A stretch of DNA of 64,000 nucleotides. Source: Meconema thalassinum. Its lineage: Eukaryota; Arthropoda; Insecta; Orthoptera; Tettigoniidae. The position numbers and the translations under genes are program-made. Within the stretch, counting starts at the first letter, position 1; the number at the start of each line of letters is the position of its first letter. The notes beneath the pieces are model-generated. The model was not told the origin of the DNA. It searched no databases and saw nothing but the letters and a program-made list of their open reading frames with translations. Location of the stretch: the NCBI GenBank assembly GCA_946902985.2, contig OX336389.2:1015343441-1015407440 (forward strand), read 5' to 3'. This document shows, piece by piece, positions 40,045-50,476 of the stretch.

Positions 40045-40120
40045 AGTGTTACTGGTTTTAGGTCCCTTTTAACTACTGCGGCTTTTGGAGACACCAGGGT
40101 GCCGGAATTTATCCCCGAAT
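40045..40120 (+). repeat. SINE fragment
   Basis: GTTACTGGTTTTAGGTCCC, GGCTTTTGGAGACACCAGGG and TGCCGGAATTTATCCCC follow the order of a SINE body common in orthopteroid insects. It is truncated at both ends. Confidence 0.6.
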
Positions 40121-41464
40121 CTACGAAATGTAGATTAAAGCTGAAGGGAAGGCAAAAGTCAAAAAGGTGGGCAATAGACTAACAGAAAGAGATGGACATG
40201 AACGAAAGATTCAAGAGTAGTATAAGAGGACTAACGAAGAAACCTGAACAAACTTCAATTGCAGAGGAATGGGCACTTTTGAAGAATGAAATAACAAAAT
40301 CCGCAGAAGAAAACATTGGTAGAAAGGCGGAAGCACAAGAATGCAAGATATGAAATGAGGACAGCAGAATACAGACATCTGAAAAATTAGTTAAACAAGA
40401 AGTGCAATGAAGCGAAAGAAGAATGGTTGAAAGAGAAATGTGCAGTACAGAAAGTTGCCTGAAAGTAGGAAAAGTGGATAGAAATTATCGAAGAAGTAAG
40501 AGTACTTTTGGTGAAAGGAAGACTGGGTGCTGTAATATTAAGAACTAGGATGGAAAACCTCGTAAAGGATATAGAAGAAAAGGTTGAGAGATTAAAAGCT
40601 TACATAGAGCGTTTCTAGAAGGGTAAGGAGATTGAGAATCATGTAAAGGGAAGAGGAAATTGACGAGGAGAGAAAGGAGACTTAATATTGAGATCAGAAT
40701 TTTGATAGAGCACTAGGAGACCCCAGCAGGAACAAAGCGACAGGCACAGATGATACACCGGCTGAGTTGCTATGTCTCATAGGTGATACGAGGTCTGATC
40801 AGGTCATTTCACATGGTATGTAGGATTTATGAGACTGGTGAGGTACCCTCTGGTTTTAAGAAGAATGTTCTCATCCATATAACAAAGAAAGCAGGAGCCG
40901 ACATATGTGAAGATTACCGTACAATCAGCTTGATTACTCATTCTTCAAAGATCCTGACTAGAATAATTTACAAGAGGATGGAAGATGGATAGAAACAGAG
41001 TTGGGTGAAGACCAATTTGGTTTCAGGAGAAACTTAGGAACAAAGGAAGCTGTATTGAGCCTTAAGCTGATCTTGGAAGGTGGAATAAGGAAAAATAAGA
41101 TAACGTTCATGTCCTTTGTGGACTTAGAAGAGGCTTTTGATAGTGTTGATTGGAGTAAGTTGTTTCACATATTGAAAAGGATTGGAATAAAGTATAGGGA
41201 TAGGAGGGTGCTCTACAATCTATACAGAAACCAGATGGCAGTTATTCGAGCCAAATGACATGAGAGAGAAGCTGAAGTTCAGAAAGGTGTAAGGCAAAAC
41301 TGCAAATTATCACCTATACTTTTCAATATATACATTGAACAAGCAATGAAGGAAATTAGAGAAAAATTTCAAGTAGGAGTAGGATTTATGAGACAGATGA
41401 GGTACCCTCTGATTTTAAGAAGTGTGTTGTCATCCCTATACAAAAGAAAGCAGGAGTTGACATA

Positions 41465-42083
41465 CACTGACCGGCAAAAAAAAAAAAAAAAAAAAAAAAA
41501 AATCAACATTGCTTTCATTCAACTCATAAATATGAACGGTATAGGCCTACTACAGTACATACAGTATTTATAGCATGGAATTAAGGTTAATTGGTTTCCT
41601 GGATGCATTACCATTCTTCATGCCATTGTTTCACTCAACAATAGCAATTCTTTGACATGATGCTGTTTCCTGCAGAAAGATGTGCGCGCCATCGCTATCG
41701 TCAACAATGCAATGTTTTATTCTTTTTTTTCTTTTGCCACTTGTTGGCATAGGAAAAGATCAATACAGCCATATCCTCAGTTGCTCTTGTGCAATTCAGA
41801 AACGAATATGAGCTTGCGGCCTGAAGATGTTGCCAGGGCAGTTTCTCTGATCGAAAATAGTGGCGCGCACATTTTTCCGCAGGAAACAGCATCGTGTCAA
41901 TGAATCACTATTGTTAAATGAAACAATGACATCAAGAATGATAATACATCCAGGAAAACAATTAAACTTACTTCCATGCTATAAATAGTAACTTATGTAC
42001 TAGGCCTAGAGCGTTCATATTTGTGATTTAAATGAAAGTAATGTTGAATTTTTCAAGTGATCGGTTTTCTTTGCTGGTCAGTG
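41465..42083. mobile_element. 619-bp MITE with long inverted arms and poly-A
   Basis: CACTGACCGGCAAA at 41465 is mirrored by TTTGCTGGTCAGTG at 42070-42083. Pairing continues over more than 200 bp per arm (for example CAAATATGAACG, TTATAGCATGGAA, GATGCTGTTTCCTGC, GCGCGCC). A run of 28 A lies just inside the left end. No coding capacity. A left TA duplication is visible; the right one appears mutated (TG). Confidence 0.85.
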
Positions 42084-42610
42084 TGTATGATGATTCATCA
42101 TCATCTTGTACAGTTTCCAGCCCCAGGCTGGGTCTGTTTGGAACATAAGCCTCGCCACTTAGTTCTTTCTTCCCACCACCTCTCCGCTGTCACTCTGGTC
42201 CAGTCCTCGCCTCTCTTCTTGACACATTCCTCCACTCCTTTCAGCCATCTATCTCTTGGTCTTCCCCTTGGTCGTTTCTTCTGCATCTGCATCTCATGTA
42301 TCCTCTTGGGAATCTTCTTCTCATCCATTCTCTTTAAGTGTCCATACCACCTCAGTCTTGATGTCTCAATCCTACCTTGCAAGGGCTCCTCTTTCACCAT
42401 TTCCCTGACCTTTTCATTCCTCACCCTGTCTCTTCTTGTTATTCCGATCCTATTTTGCAGGAACTTCATTTCACCTGCCTGTATTCTGCTTATATCTCTT
42501 TTCTTCATTGTCCACGTTTCTGAAGCATAGGTCAGTATCGGGATATAGTAGCTTCTGTATAACACTTCCTTGCTTTTTTGTGGGACATCTTTATTCCATA
42601 ATTTCAACTC
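42084..42610 (-). mobile_element. 5'-truncated LINE 3' end, GAT-type tail
   Basis: The minus strand reads LWNKDVPQKSKEVLYRSYY, ILTYASETWTMKKRDISRIQ, RWYGHLKRMDEKKIPKRIHE and RDRWLKGVEECVKKRGEDW, ending LCSKQTQPGAGNC. It then has a GATGATGAATCATCA-like tail at its 3' end near 42090. Same family as 55464-56924. Clean duplication not found. Confidence 0.88.
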
Positions 42611-42929
42611 AGATTTCTGTTGATATGGTCATCCTAGCCAATACATCCGAGTTTGTAAATGGTATGAACTCCGTCTTGAGGAAAGAATTCATGATAAATC
42701 AATAAATGTAAAGGAAAAATAATGGAATGCAACCGAAAGAAATCAGAAACCCTTACAGACGTCAAATTGGCAGGTGAAAAGCTAAAGGACTTACGCTAGG
42801 CAGACTGGTTCATAAAATGGGGAGGAAAACAATGGACAAGAACAGCAAAGATGAGGCAGGAGTGGAAAGACCTAGGGAGACTCGCATGCAGTGACCAATA
42901 AAACAATGTATCAATTAGAAAGACACCGT

Positions 42930-43150
42930 TCAGTGCACATGCAGCAAAGCGGTACATATCTCCGGTGTGCAATAAAGGCTTCTCACAGAGCTGTGACCTC
43001 AAGAAGCACAGTGTTGTTCATACTGGAGTGGAGGAAAACACTTGTAGCACTTGTGAGAAGTCATTTGCACGACGAACAGAGCTCGTGGAACATTTTGTCG
43101 GTCACTCAGGGAAGAGACCGCATTGTCTGTCTGTTGCGCCCAAAGTGATT
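42930..43150 (+). pseudogene. C2H2 zinc-finger fragment
   Basis: The frame reads SPVCNKGFSQSCDLKKHSVV, HTGVEENTCSTCEKSFARRT and ELVEHFVGHSGKRPHC, two C2H2 fingers with a near-standard HTG linker. An earlier finger is out of frame (LERHRSVHMQQSG). No exon signals were found, so this is probably a decayed retrocopy or captured exon. 43151-43680 holds nothing else recognisable. Confidence 0.7.
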
Positions 43151-43699
43151 CATCTCGCGCTCTAATTTGAGGAAAGATCATCGTGTTCACTAGGGAAGAA
43201 ATAACCTTACTGCATCACAAGGAATTCAAAAGGTTCGACTATCTTGCGAAACACTTGTTAATTCGTTCCGGGACCACATGTGCACAACATAGTGAAAGAT
43301 TTGTGGGATGTTAAAGAAAGTGTATAGGTATCTGCATCCAAACTAGATGATAAAACTCCACCGGTAATGTTTTGTATTGCATTTAAAAAAAAACTTCTAT
43401 TTGAAACGGTTCAATATACATAGATTTTACTGAAGAGTGAAGACTTGGCAGTTTCCTTCATTGTTCAATTGCTTAGACAGGGTAAGCTTTGTGCTTAGTG
43501 GCAATGGGAAGCTCCCAGATATTGGTTGATGGCTATTATGATTTTCGTAATACTAATGGATATTTGAGGCCTTGATATCGCCAGACTCAGAAATGAAGAT
43601 TGTTGTAGCGAATGTTATACAGCATAATATAATGTACTTAATCTTTAATCAGCTGCACATCTATATAGAAGGCCCAACCAGAAAGAATAACCCCGAATA

Positions 43700-43805
43700 C
43701 TCCTCAGGACTTGCTCACCTGATGAGTTAAAACTGAGCAATTCCCTGCAAAGCAGGAGGCCATAGCCCTTATGGGATTTGTAAGGCTATTTATTTATTAT
43801 TTATT
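43700..43805. repeat. SINE-like tail ending in ATTT repeats
   Basis: GCAAAGCAGGAGGCCATAGC and CCTTATGGG precede TATTTATTTATTATTTATT. The arrangement suggests a SINE 3' end but boundaries are unclear. Confidence 0.35.
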
Positions 43806-43814
43806 TATTATTAG

Positions 43815-44240
43815 AAAGTCATTGTTGAAAGCCTTTGTCTGGAGCGTGGCAATCTATGGAAGTGACAGTTGGTGCAGCAGAAAAGAGGTGAATAGAAGCA
43901 TTTAAATGTGGTATTACAGGAGAATGATGCAGATCAGATGGGTAGATTGAGTAACAAATGAAGAGGTATTAAGACGAGAGGGAGAGGAGAGATATTTCTG
44001 GCGACTGCTAATGAAGAGAAAAGAGAGGTTGGTAGGTCAAATACTAAGACACCCAGGAATAGCAAACTTAGTTATGGAAGGAAGGGTCGATGACAAGAAC
44101 TGTAGAGATAGACCAAGGTTAGAATATGAAAAACAGATTGCCTCGGATGTAGAATGTGGGCTATGCAGAGATGAAACTATTAGCTCAGGACAGGGAGACA
44201 TGAAGTGCTGCATCAAAACCATCAAAAGACTTAAACAACA
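43815..44240 (+). pseudogene. LINE C-terminal fragment
   Basis: It shows LKAFVWSVAIYGSDSWC, LMKRKERLVGQILRHPGI, MEGRVDDKNCRDRPRLEYEK and IASDVECG, the usual post-RT region of a LINE. Stops interrupt it near 43903 and 43949. 44241-44695 shows no gene. Confidence 0.75.
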
Positions 44241-44695
44241 GCAAGACATTAGTTACTATTTCTTTGATTCGACATTGTAATCTAAATGAATGTTGTGAAT
44301 GGAGAATTGAATTATGGCAAGTCATACTCCAAGGAAAAATGTCAGCAAAAGTGTCCAGGAATGTTTACTCATTTTATTAGAAGGTTGTTTAATGCATTGA
44401 CGGGGCTGAACGCCACCCAATAGTTGATTTCTTTAATAGAAAATACCATTTGAAAAAGTGAACACGGAACCATTTTGAACAAAACATGATTCTTTTCATG
44501 AAAACGCTTGCTCCAGTCTGAATGCTGGAGGAGCTCATATCTCAAATTCCAGGAAATTCCAGAAAATAGTAATTTCAGGTATACACTACCACAGATATCA
44601 CATCAACATTATCAGACATATTCTAGACACTCGCGAGTACATGGGGCTGATGGCCAAGACATATTTAGCCCCTAAATGAAGGAACATGAAATATA

Positions 44696-46186
44696 CACTG
44701 GTGTCCAAAATGAAAGCAACAAACTGCTATTTCTCCATCCTGTAGCTAATACATGATATAATCAGACAAACTGTCCACAAATGTGCGTGCAATCATGTTC
44801 TGCACGGAAGATGGCATTTCTCTCATCGTACAACCATGGCAACGATGAGATCAGTGCACCTGCCAAACGGGGTGGTGTTTACTGGATAGTTCCACATCAA
44901 AACTCGCTGTGTACCCATACACAGAAAGTGCAGTATGGCACAGAGAATACGCCTAGAAGACCCTCTGCGGTGGAGGGCCATATGAAGAATGGAAGCAGGC
45001 AGTGGCAAAGTGATGTGGGCCGATGGCTGAATGTGAATCGTTCTGTTATTTCTTGGATGTGGCGACAGTTTATAGAGACCAAAAATTTATTCAGAAAACC
45101 CGGGAAGGGCAGTCCACGTGTGACATCAGAACGAGAGGACCCTTATTTGGCTGTAAGGGCACGACAATACCGCCGTAGTACTGCACAGCAACTGGCATCT
45201 GACCTCGCAGCATCCACTGGAACGGTTGTATCGAGGCAAACCGTGTACAGAAGGCTTCGGCAGAGTGGCCTTCATTGTCAGAGACCTGCTGTACGTGTAC
45301 GCCTGACGCGTCTGCACAGAAGGGAACGTCTAGAGTGGAGTCGTCAACATGCCAACTGGACGGTCGAATAGTGGGCCAATGTTCTTATCACAGACGAGTC
45401 CAGATTTGGTCTGGAGAATGATCCTCAATGGATTCGCATCTGGAGATTACCTGGAACATGATTTTGGGGCTCAAACATTGTGGAGACCGATATAGAGTAG
45501 GATCCCTAATGGTGTGGGCAGGGATTATGTTGACTACTCGAAAATCTCTTCAGGAAATTACCGGTATATGGATAAATCGCTAAGGTTTAACTGCTGTCAG
45601 GTATCGTGACAAGATCTTGGGACCTCATGTTCGGTTGTTGCGAGGTCCTGTGGGCCCAGACTTCGTACTGATGGATGATAATGCCCAACTTCATAGAGCA
45701 CAGGTGGTTGATGTTTCCTTGGAAACGGAAGATATTGCACGCATGGTGTGGCCTGCTCGCTCTCCCGATTTGAACCCCATAGAGCATGTCTGGGACGCAC
45801 TAGGGAGACGAGTTGCATCACGTCAGCATCCACCAACCAGTCTCCAAGCCTTGCAAGCTGCTCTGCAGGAAGAATGGGCGTTATTGCCTCAACATGAGAT
45901 TGATGACCTCATTCGCATCATGACCCGTCGTGTTCAGGCCTGTATTGCTGCCAGAGGTGGTCACACCCCATACTGAGCACATTAACCAGTTGTCGGAATG
46001 TGTGTGCAAATCCAGGAAGTTGGAAAAACTAATAACATTTTTGTCTACTGTTATGCATGTTGCAGTGGTTTACTTTCTGTATTCTTTACATTGTTGTTAC
46101 TTTACTATCTCCTGTTTATACTGTTTGTGGCAAAATAAATGCAACCTGGCAACATTTCTGTTTGTTGCTTCAATTTTGGACACCAG
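44696..46186 (+). mobile_element. Tc1-type transposon, decayed
   Basis: Inverted termini read CTGGTGTCCAAAAT on both ends, with a 2-nt difference at the left extremity. TA flanks at 44694-44695 and 46187-46188. The full length of 1.49 kb fits Tc1. The single gene inside is broken. Confidence 0.9.
44945..45976 (+). pseudogene. Tc1 transposase, broken
   Basis: It has ENTPRRPSAVEGH, a helix-turn-helix region (SDVGRWLNVNRSVISWMWRQ), STAQQLASDLAASTGTVVSR and the first catalytic region WANVLITDESRFGLEN. The last follows a stop at 45369. The middle (45450-45616) has stops and shifts, and the end is open from about 45600, with FVLMDDNAQLHRAQ and SPDLNPIEHVWDALGRR. All three DDE residues are still present, but the protein cannot be made as one piece. 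Confidence 0.92.
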
Positions 46187-46417
46187 TATAATAACTCACA
46201 CACCCTGTCAGCACCTACAGTTCCTAAATTCTGACTATGCCCCTGCCTATAATCAACAGTGTTTTCTGCTATTTGTCCTACAATGTGTTTATTTAATTAA
46301 AATGACTGAAGAGAATTGCTTTTGACTAGACACCATGCACTAAGGTTGTTCAGTACTTGAAGTTGATGAGGGTGACATCTTATATACTGGTAGAGAGCCA
46401 ACATATTTTTAGCATTA
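46187..46417. other. Unassigned spacer
   Basis: No feature beyond AT-rich sequence. It separates the Tc1 from the next LINE. Confidence 0.3.
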
Positions 46418-47790
46418 TCAGTTATCATCATCATCATCCTTCCCCCCCATCCAGTGTAAGGCCGGTTCGGGGCGTTTATGGTACTCCTCCACCTTCTTCT
46501 GTCCCTCTACTTTTCTTCTTTCAGAATTCTGAACCAGTCCATATTCCGTCCACTTATGCTAGACTTAATCAAGTCAATCCATCGTGCTCGGGGTCTTCCT
46601 CTTGCTCTCTTTCCTTCCCCTATATCCTCTAACATGTGTTTCGGTATTCTTTCACCTTCCATTCATTTGAGATGTCCAAACCATTTTAACCTGCTCCTCT
46701 CGATTCCATCATTCAAGTTTTCTACTCCAATAACCGTCCTGACTTCGTCCCTTCTCACTTTATCTCTCCTTGTTTTTCCTATCAAACTTCGAAGAACTTC
46801 ATTTCACTGGCCAGAAGTTTATTCTTTCCTCTTCTTGTCACTGTCCAGGTCTCCTCTGCATAGGTCAGTATAGGAGTATAGTACATCTTGTACATCACTT
46901 CTTTACATTTAATTGGAATGTCCTTCTTCCAAACTAGGTCTCTCACACTTTGATAAAATGCATTACTCTGTTGTACCCTTTTGCTAAGCTCTGCATCCAT
47001 CCTTGCGTTCTGCATTCGTTCGCTTCCTAGATATTTGAAGCTGTCCACAATTTCAAGATTCTTGCCATTAATGGTAACATGTCCTTTCCCTTCCCTATAT
47101 CCTCTTGTTATAACCATTGTTTTACGCTTCTCCACACTGAACGCTATTCCATAGTTCTCAATTGTTTTCGACAATACATCTAGTTTTTCTTGGACTTCTT
47201 CGCTGATTGTTCCCCCTCACCACAATATCGTCCGCAAAAGGCACAATTCTTATCTCCTTTCCTACACAGGATTCTTTTGTCTCTTTCAAGACTTCATCCA
47301 TTACCATTATAAAGAATAGTGGTGACAAAACACTTCCCTGTCGTAATCCAGTTATATTTCGAAACCAACCTGTTATTCCAATTTGAGTTTTCAAACAGCT
47401 AAAGCTTTTGGCATACATGGCTTATACAATTTCCATTGTCGGTTTCCAACTCCCTTTCTAGCCATACTGGCCCATACCTTTTCTTTGGGAAATCTATCAT
47501 ATGCCTTCACAATGTCTAAGAAGGTCATCGCCAGGTTTTTCCCACACTCCCAATGTCTTTCCATCAGCTGACGCATACTAAAGATGGGGTCCACTTTAGA
47601 TCTACCACGACTTAAGCCATATTGTTCCTCTTGCAACTGTCCTTCAACTTTTCCTCTCATTCTATTCTCAAGCACTCTCTCCAGTATTTTTGCCACCTGG
47701 GAAATCAGCGTGATTCCACGGTAATTATTACAGACTTTTCTGTCCCCCTTCTTGAATACTGGCATTATGATTCCCTTTCCCCATTCATAA
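46418..47790 (-). mobile_element. LINE RT part, 5'-truncated, GAT tail
   Basis: Minus strand from 47790: YYEWGKGIIMPVFKKGDRK, NYRGITLISQVAKILERVL, MTFLDIVKAYDRFPKEKVW, GLRQGSVLSPLFFIMVMDEV, VPFADDIVV (active site intact), SFKYLGSE and YYTPILTYAEETWTVTRR. A shift lies near 47160-47180. The 3' end near 46418 is a GATGATGATGATGATAAC tail. It abuts the truncated 5' edge of the Penelope-like element. Confidence 0.88.
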
Positions 47791-47794
47791 TAAA

Positions 47795-49195
47795 ATGTAC
47801 TCCTACGATATACAGGACATGTATTCAAACATCCCTACTAAAAAAGCACAAACAGTAACCAAAGATAACCTCAGCAAACATGGCAACTTAAGCATAATAG
47901 AAATTGAAGAATTTATGTCATTTTTAGTGCCTATATATAAAGAGAAGGGGGATATTCAGGACTGTGCCAACTACAGGGGCATTAAGTTAATGTCCCATAC
48001 CATGAAAATCTGGGAAAGAGTGATAGACAAGAGGATCCGGGAGGAGACTAGCATTGGCGAGCAACAATTCGGCTTCATGCCAGGAAAAGGGACCACAGAC
48101 GCAGTGTTTGCCCTGAGAAGAGTAATGGAAAAGTATCGTGAAAGACAGAAGGGATTACACTTCTCATTCATGGACCTAGAGAAAGCATATGACCGGGTGC
48201 CCCGAGGAGATGTCTGGAGATGTTTACGAGCGAAGGGAGTCCCAGAGAAGTACGTGCAGTCGGTTCAGGAAATGTACAAAGACGCAAGAACACAGGTTAG
48301 AAGCAGCGTTGGACTTACAGATTGGATTCCGGTTCGAGTAGGTTTACACCAAGGTTCGGCTTTAAGTCCATATCTGTTTGACCTAATTCTGGACGAAATG
48401 CCTTGTGGATTACGAGACCAAGCCCCCTGGTGCATGATGTTTGTGGACGATATTGTGTTGTGTAGTACCACCAAAGATGTCATAGAAGAAAAACTGGAAC
48501 AGTGGAGGGCAGCCTTGGAAGACAGAGGACTCAGGATTAGCAGGAAGAAGACAGAGTATATGAGGTTCAATACAGACCAAGACTGCGAGATCAGAATGCA
48601 AGGGGAAACGTTAAATAGAGTGGATGAGTTCAAATACCTGGGTTCGGTGGTGACTGGAGATGGAAATCTGGATCTGGAAGTGTCACACAGGATTCAGGTA
48701 GGATGGATGAACTGGAGGAAAATGTCAGGAGTGCTCTGTGACCGCAGGATCAAGCCTAAGGTTAAGGGGAAAATATATAAAACTGTCGTAAGACCTGCAT
48801 TGCTGTATGGCTCTGAAACATGGCCTGCACGCAAAACGCACACACACAGGCTTGACGTCACGGAAATGAAAATGCTCAGGTGGATGAGTGGAGTGACTAA
48901 GCGTGATAGAGTGGAAAATGTCAAAATAAGAGGAACATTGAAGGTTGTGGAAATATCTAAGAAGATACAAGAAAAGCGACTTCAATGGTATGGGCATGTG
49001 AGAAGAAGGGAGGAATCCTACGTGGGGAGGAAGATGCTAGACATGCAAATACAGGGAGTGAGAATGCGAGGCAGACCTAAACGAAGATGGATGGATTGTG
49101 TACAGGAGGACCTCAGAGAAAAACAGTTGTCAGAAGAGGATATGCATGACCGGGCTAAATGGAGGAGAGCTGTCAGAAACATCGACCCCACATAG
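47795..49195 (+). CDS. In-frame fusion of Penelope RT start and LINE RT (466 aa)
   Basis: The open frame starts in the Penelope-like RT (about 40 residues, to EIEEFMSF) and passes without a stop into the inserted LINE. The LINE part has IYKEKGDIQDCANYRGIKLM, GEQQFGFMPGKGTTDAVFAL, FSFMDLEKAYDRVP, LHQGSALSPYLFDLILDEMP and the active site MMFVDDIVLC. Then come FKYLGSVVTGDG, RPALLYGSETWPAR, MRGRPKRRWMDCVQEDL and the stop at 49193-49195. The LINE RT is free of stops over ~425 residues but lacks its first motifs and the endonuclease. Whether anything is made from it is unknown. Confidence 0.88.
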   Translation: MYSYDIQDMYSNIPTKKAQTVTKDNLSKHGNLSIIEIEEFMSFLVPIYKEKGDIQDCANYRGIKLMSHTMKIWERVIDKRIREETSIGEQQFGFMPGKGTTDAVFALRRVMEKYRERQKGLHFSFMDLEKAYDRVPRGDVWRCLRAKGVPEKYVQSVQEMYKDARTQVRSSVGLTDWIPVRVGLHQGSALSPYLFDLILDEMPCGLRDQAPWCMMFVDDIVLCSTTKDVIEEKLEQWRAALEDRGLRISRKKTEYMRFNTDQDCEIRMQGETLNRVDEFKYLGSVVTGDGNLDLEVSHRIQVGWMNWRKMSGVLCDRRIKPKVKGKIYKTVVRPALLYGSETWPARKTHTHRLDVTEMKMLRWMSGVTKRDRVENVKIRGTLKVVEISKKIQEKRLQWYGHVRRREESYVGRKMLDMQIQGVRMRGRPKRRWMDCVQEDLREKQLSEEDMHDRAKWRRAVRNIDPT

Positions 49196-49230
49196 GAGTG
49201 GGAATGATTGTAAAGAGAAAGAAGAAGAAG
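47923..49230 (+). mobile_element. 5'-truncated LINE in the Penelope-like element
   Basis: ATGTCATT flanks it exactly (47915-47922 and 49231-49238). It ends in GAAAGAAGAAGAAG, the same style of tail as the LINE at 28397-29381. Its reading frame is uninterrupted, implying a recent insertion. Confidence 0.92.
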
Positions 49231-49415
49231 ATGTCATTGGTCAACTTCCTCCTAAAAAATACTATTTTCAAGTGTAATAACAAGATTTATCAACAAATGA
49301 ATGGTATTGCAATGGGTTCTCCTGCTTCAGGAATAATAGCAGACATTTATATAGATCATTTGGAAAACAGCAAAATAATTAATCACATCCAAGGAATTAA
49401 CTATAGGGGAAGATA

Positions 49416-50294
49416 CAGTGCTTGCAAAAAGTTTACGGACAGGTCTAATTTTTGTTTGATGCACATTTGTCCCTAAAGTAATAGCATTTCCGTCATTGTT
49501 TTACATGATGTTATTAGACACCTATATGAGGGGTTTTCATTTAATATTTCGCTGCTCTATCTCTAATAATTTTGGAGATGGAATGTTTTACCTTTTTTCT
49601 CAAAAAATGCTAGTCCTACAGCTATGAAATTGTTACTGCAGTTTTACTGCAACATATCAATAATAAAAATAAATCCTGGGGGAAAAAATTACTACTCATT
49701 TGGTCATCTCTCAAATAAACTTTCTTCCCCGGTAATTTTGGTGGAAAAATTGGTCAATTTCGTTTCGCGATAACATCCGATTGGCAGCACTTCGAGAAAG
49801 CACCCACAGTGGATCCATCACAAACAAGACATGGAGAAAACAACTGTGCAGTCAGAATAGCTCGAAGTGTTGCCAATCGGGAGTTACTGTGGAACGAAAA
49901 TGACCAATTTTGCTGCCAAAATTACCGGGGAAGGAAGCTTGATCAAGAAGCGACCAAATGAGTAGCAATTTTTTTCCCCAGGTTGTTCTTTTATTTTTAT
50001 GATTGATATGTTGTAGTGAAACTGCAGTAACAATTTCTTAGCTGTAGGACTAGCAGTTTTTGAGGAAACAAACATTTTAGTAGGAAAAACAGGGGATTTT
50101 TAGCCTTGTTTAAAAAAGGTAAAACATTCCATCTCCAAAAGTATCAGAGCTAAAGCAGCGAAATTCGAAATGAAAACCCCTCATATAGATGTCTTATAAC
50201 ATCATGTAAAACAATGACTGAAATGCTGTTACTTTAGGGACAAATGAGCATCAAACGAAATTTAGACCTGTTCCTTAACTTTATGCAAGCACTG
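49416..50294. mobile_element. 879-bp foldback MITE, almost entirely inverted arms
   Basis: The ends CAGTGCTTGCAAAAAGTTTA and, inverted, CAGTGCTTGCATAAAGTTAA lie in TA duplications (49414-49415, 50295-50296). Pairing continues through both ~420-nt arms (shared TTTGTCCCTAAAGTAA, TGTTTTACATGATGTTAT, CTATATGAGGGGTTTTCATT, TTGGAGATGGAATGTTTTAC) towards a centre near 49850. The element inserted in the codons for Y-V of the Penelope YVDD motif. It belongs to the Tc1/mariner-like class by its TA target. Confidence 0.95.
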
Positions 50295-50476
50295 TACGTC
50301 GATGATATTTTCGCAATTATTGACAAAAAAATAATAAATGCAGAACAACGTTTAGATAAATTGAACAATTTGGTTAACATAAAGATCACAGTCGAGTCAG
50401 AAAAAGATTCAACTCTAAACTATTTAGACCTAAAAATTTCAAAAAATCAAAGCCAATTAGAATATGAAATACACTA

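Larger units (their letters stand above)
40140..42800 (+). mobile_element. Composite LINE with internal duplication and two insertions
   Basis: Plus-strand frames follow LINE order. A linker is followed by RALGDPSRNKATGTDDTPAE and GEVPSGFKKNVLIHITKKAG. Then YRTISLITHSSKILTRII, QFGFRRNLGTKEAVLSLKLI, FVDLEEAFDSVDWSKLF and SPILFNIYIEQAMKEIREKF are seen. After 41375 a ~90-bp segment repeats 40820-40911. A MITE (41465-42083) and an opposite LINE (42084-42610) follow, and the LINE resumes at about 42615 with DMVILANTSEFVNGMNSVL. Many stops. Confidence 0.8.
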
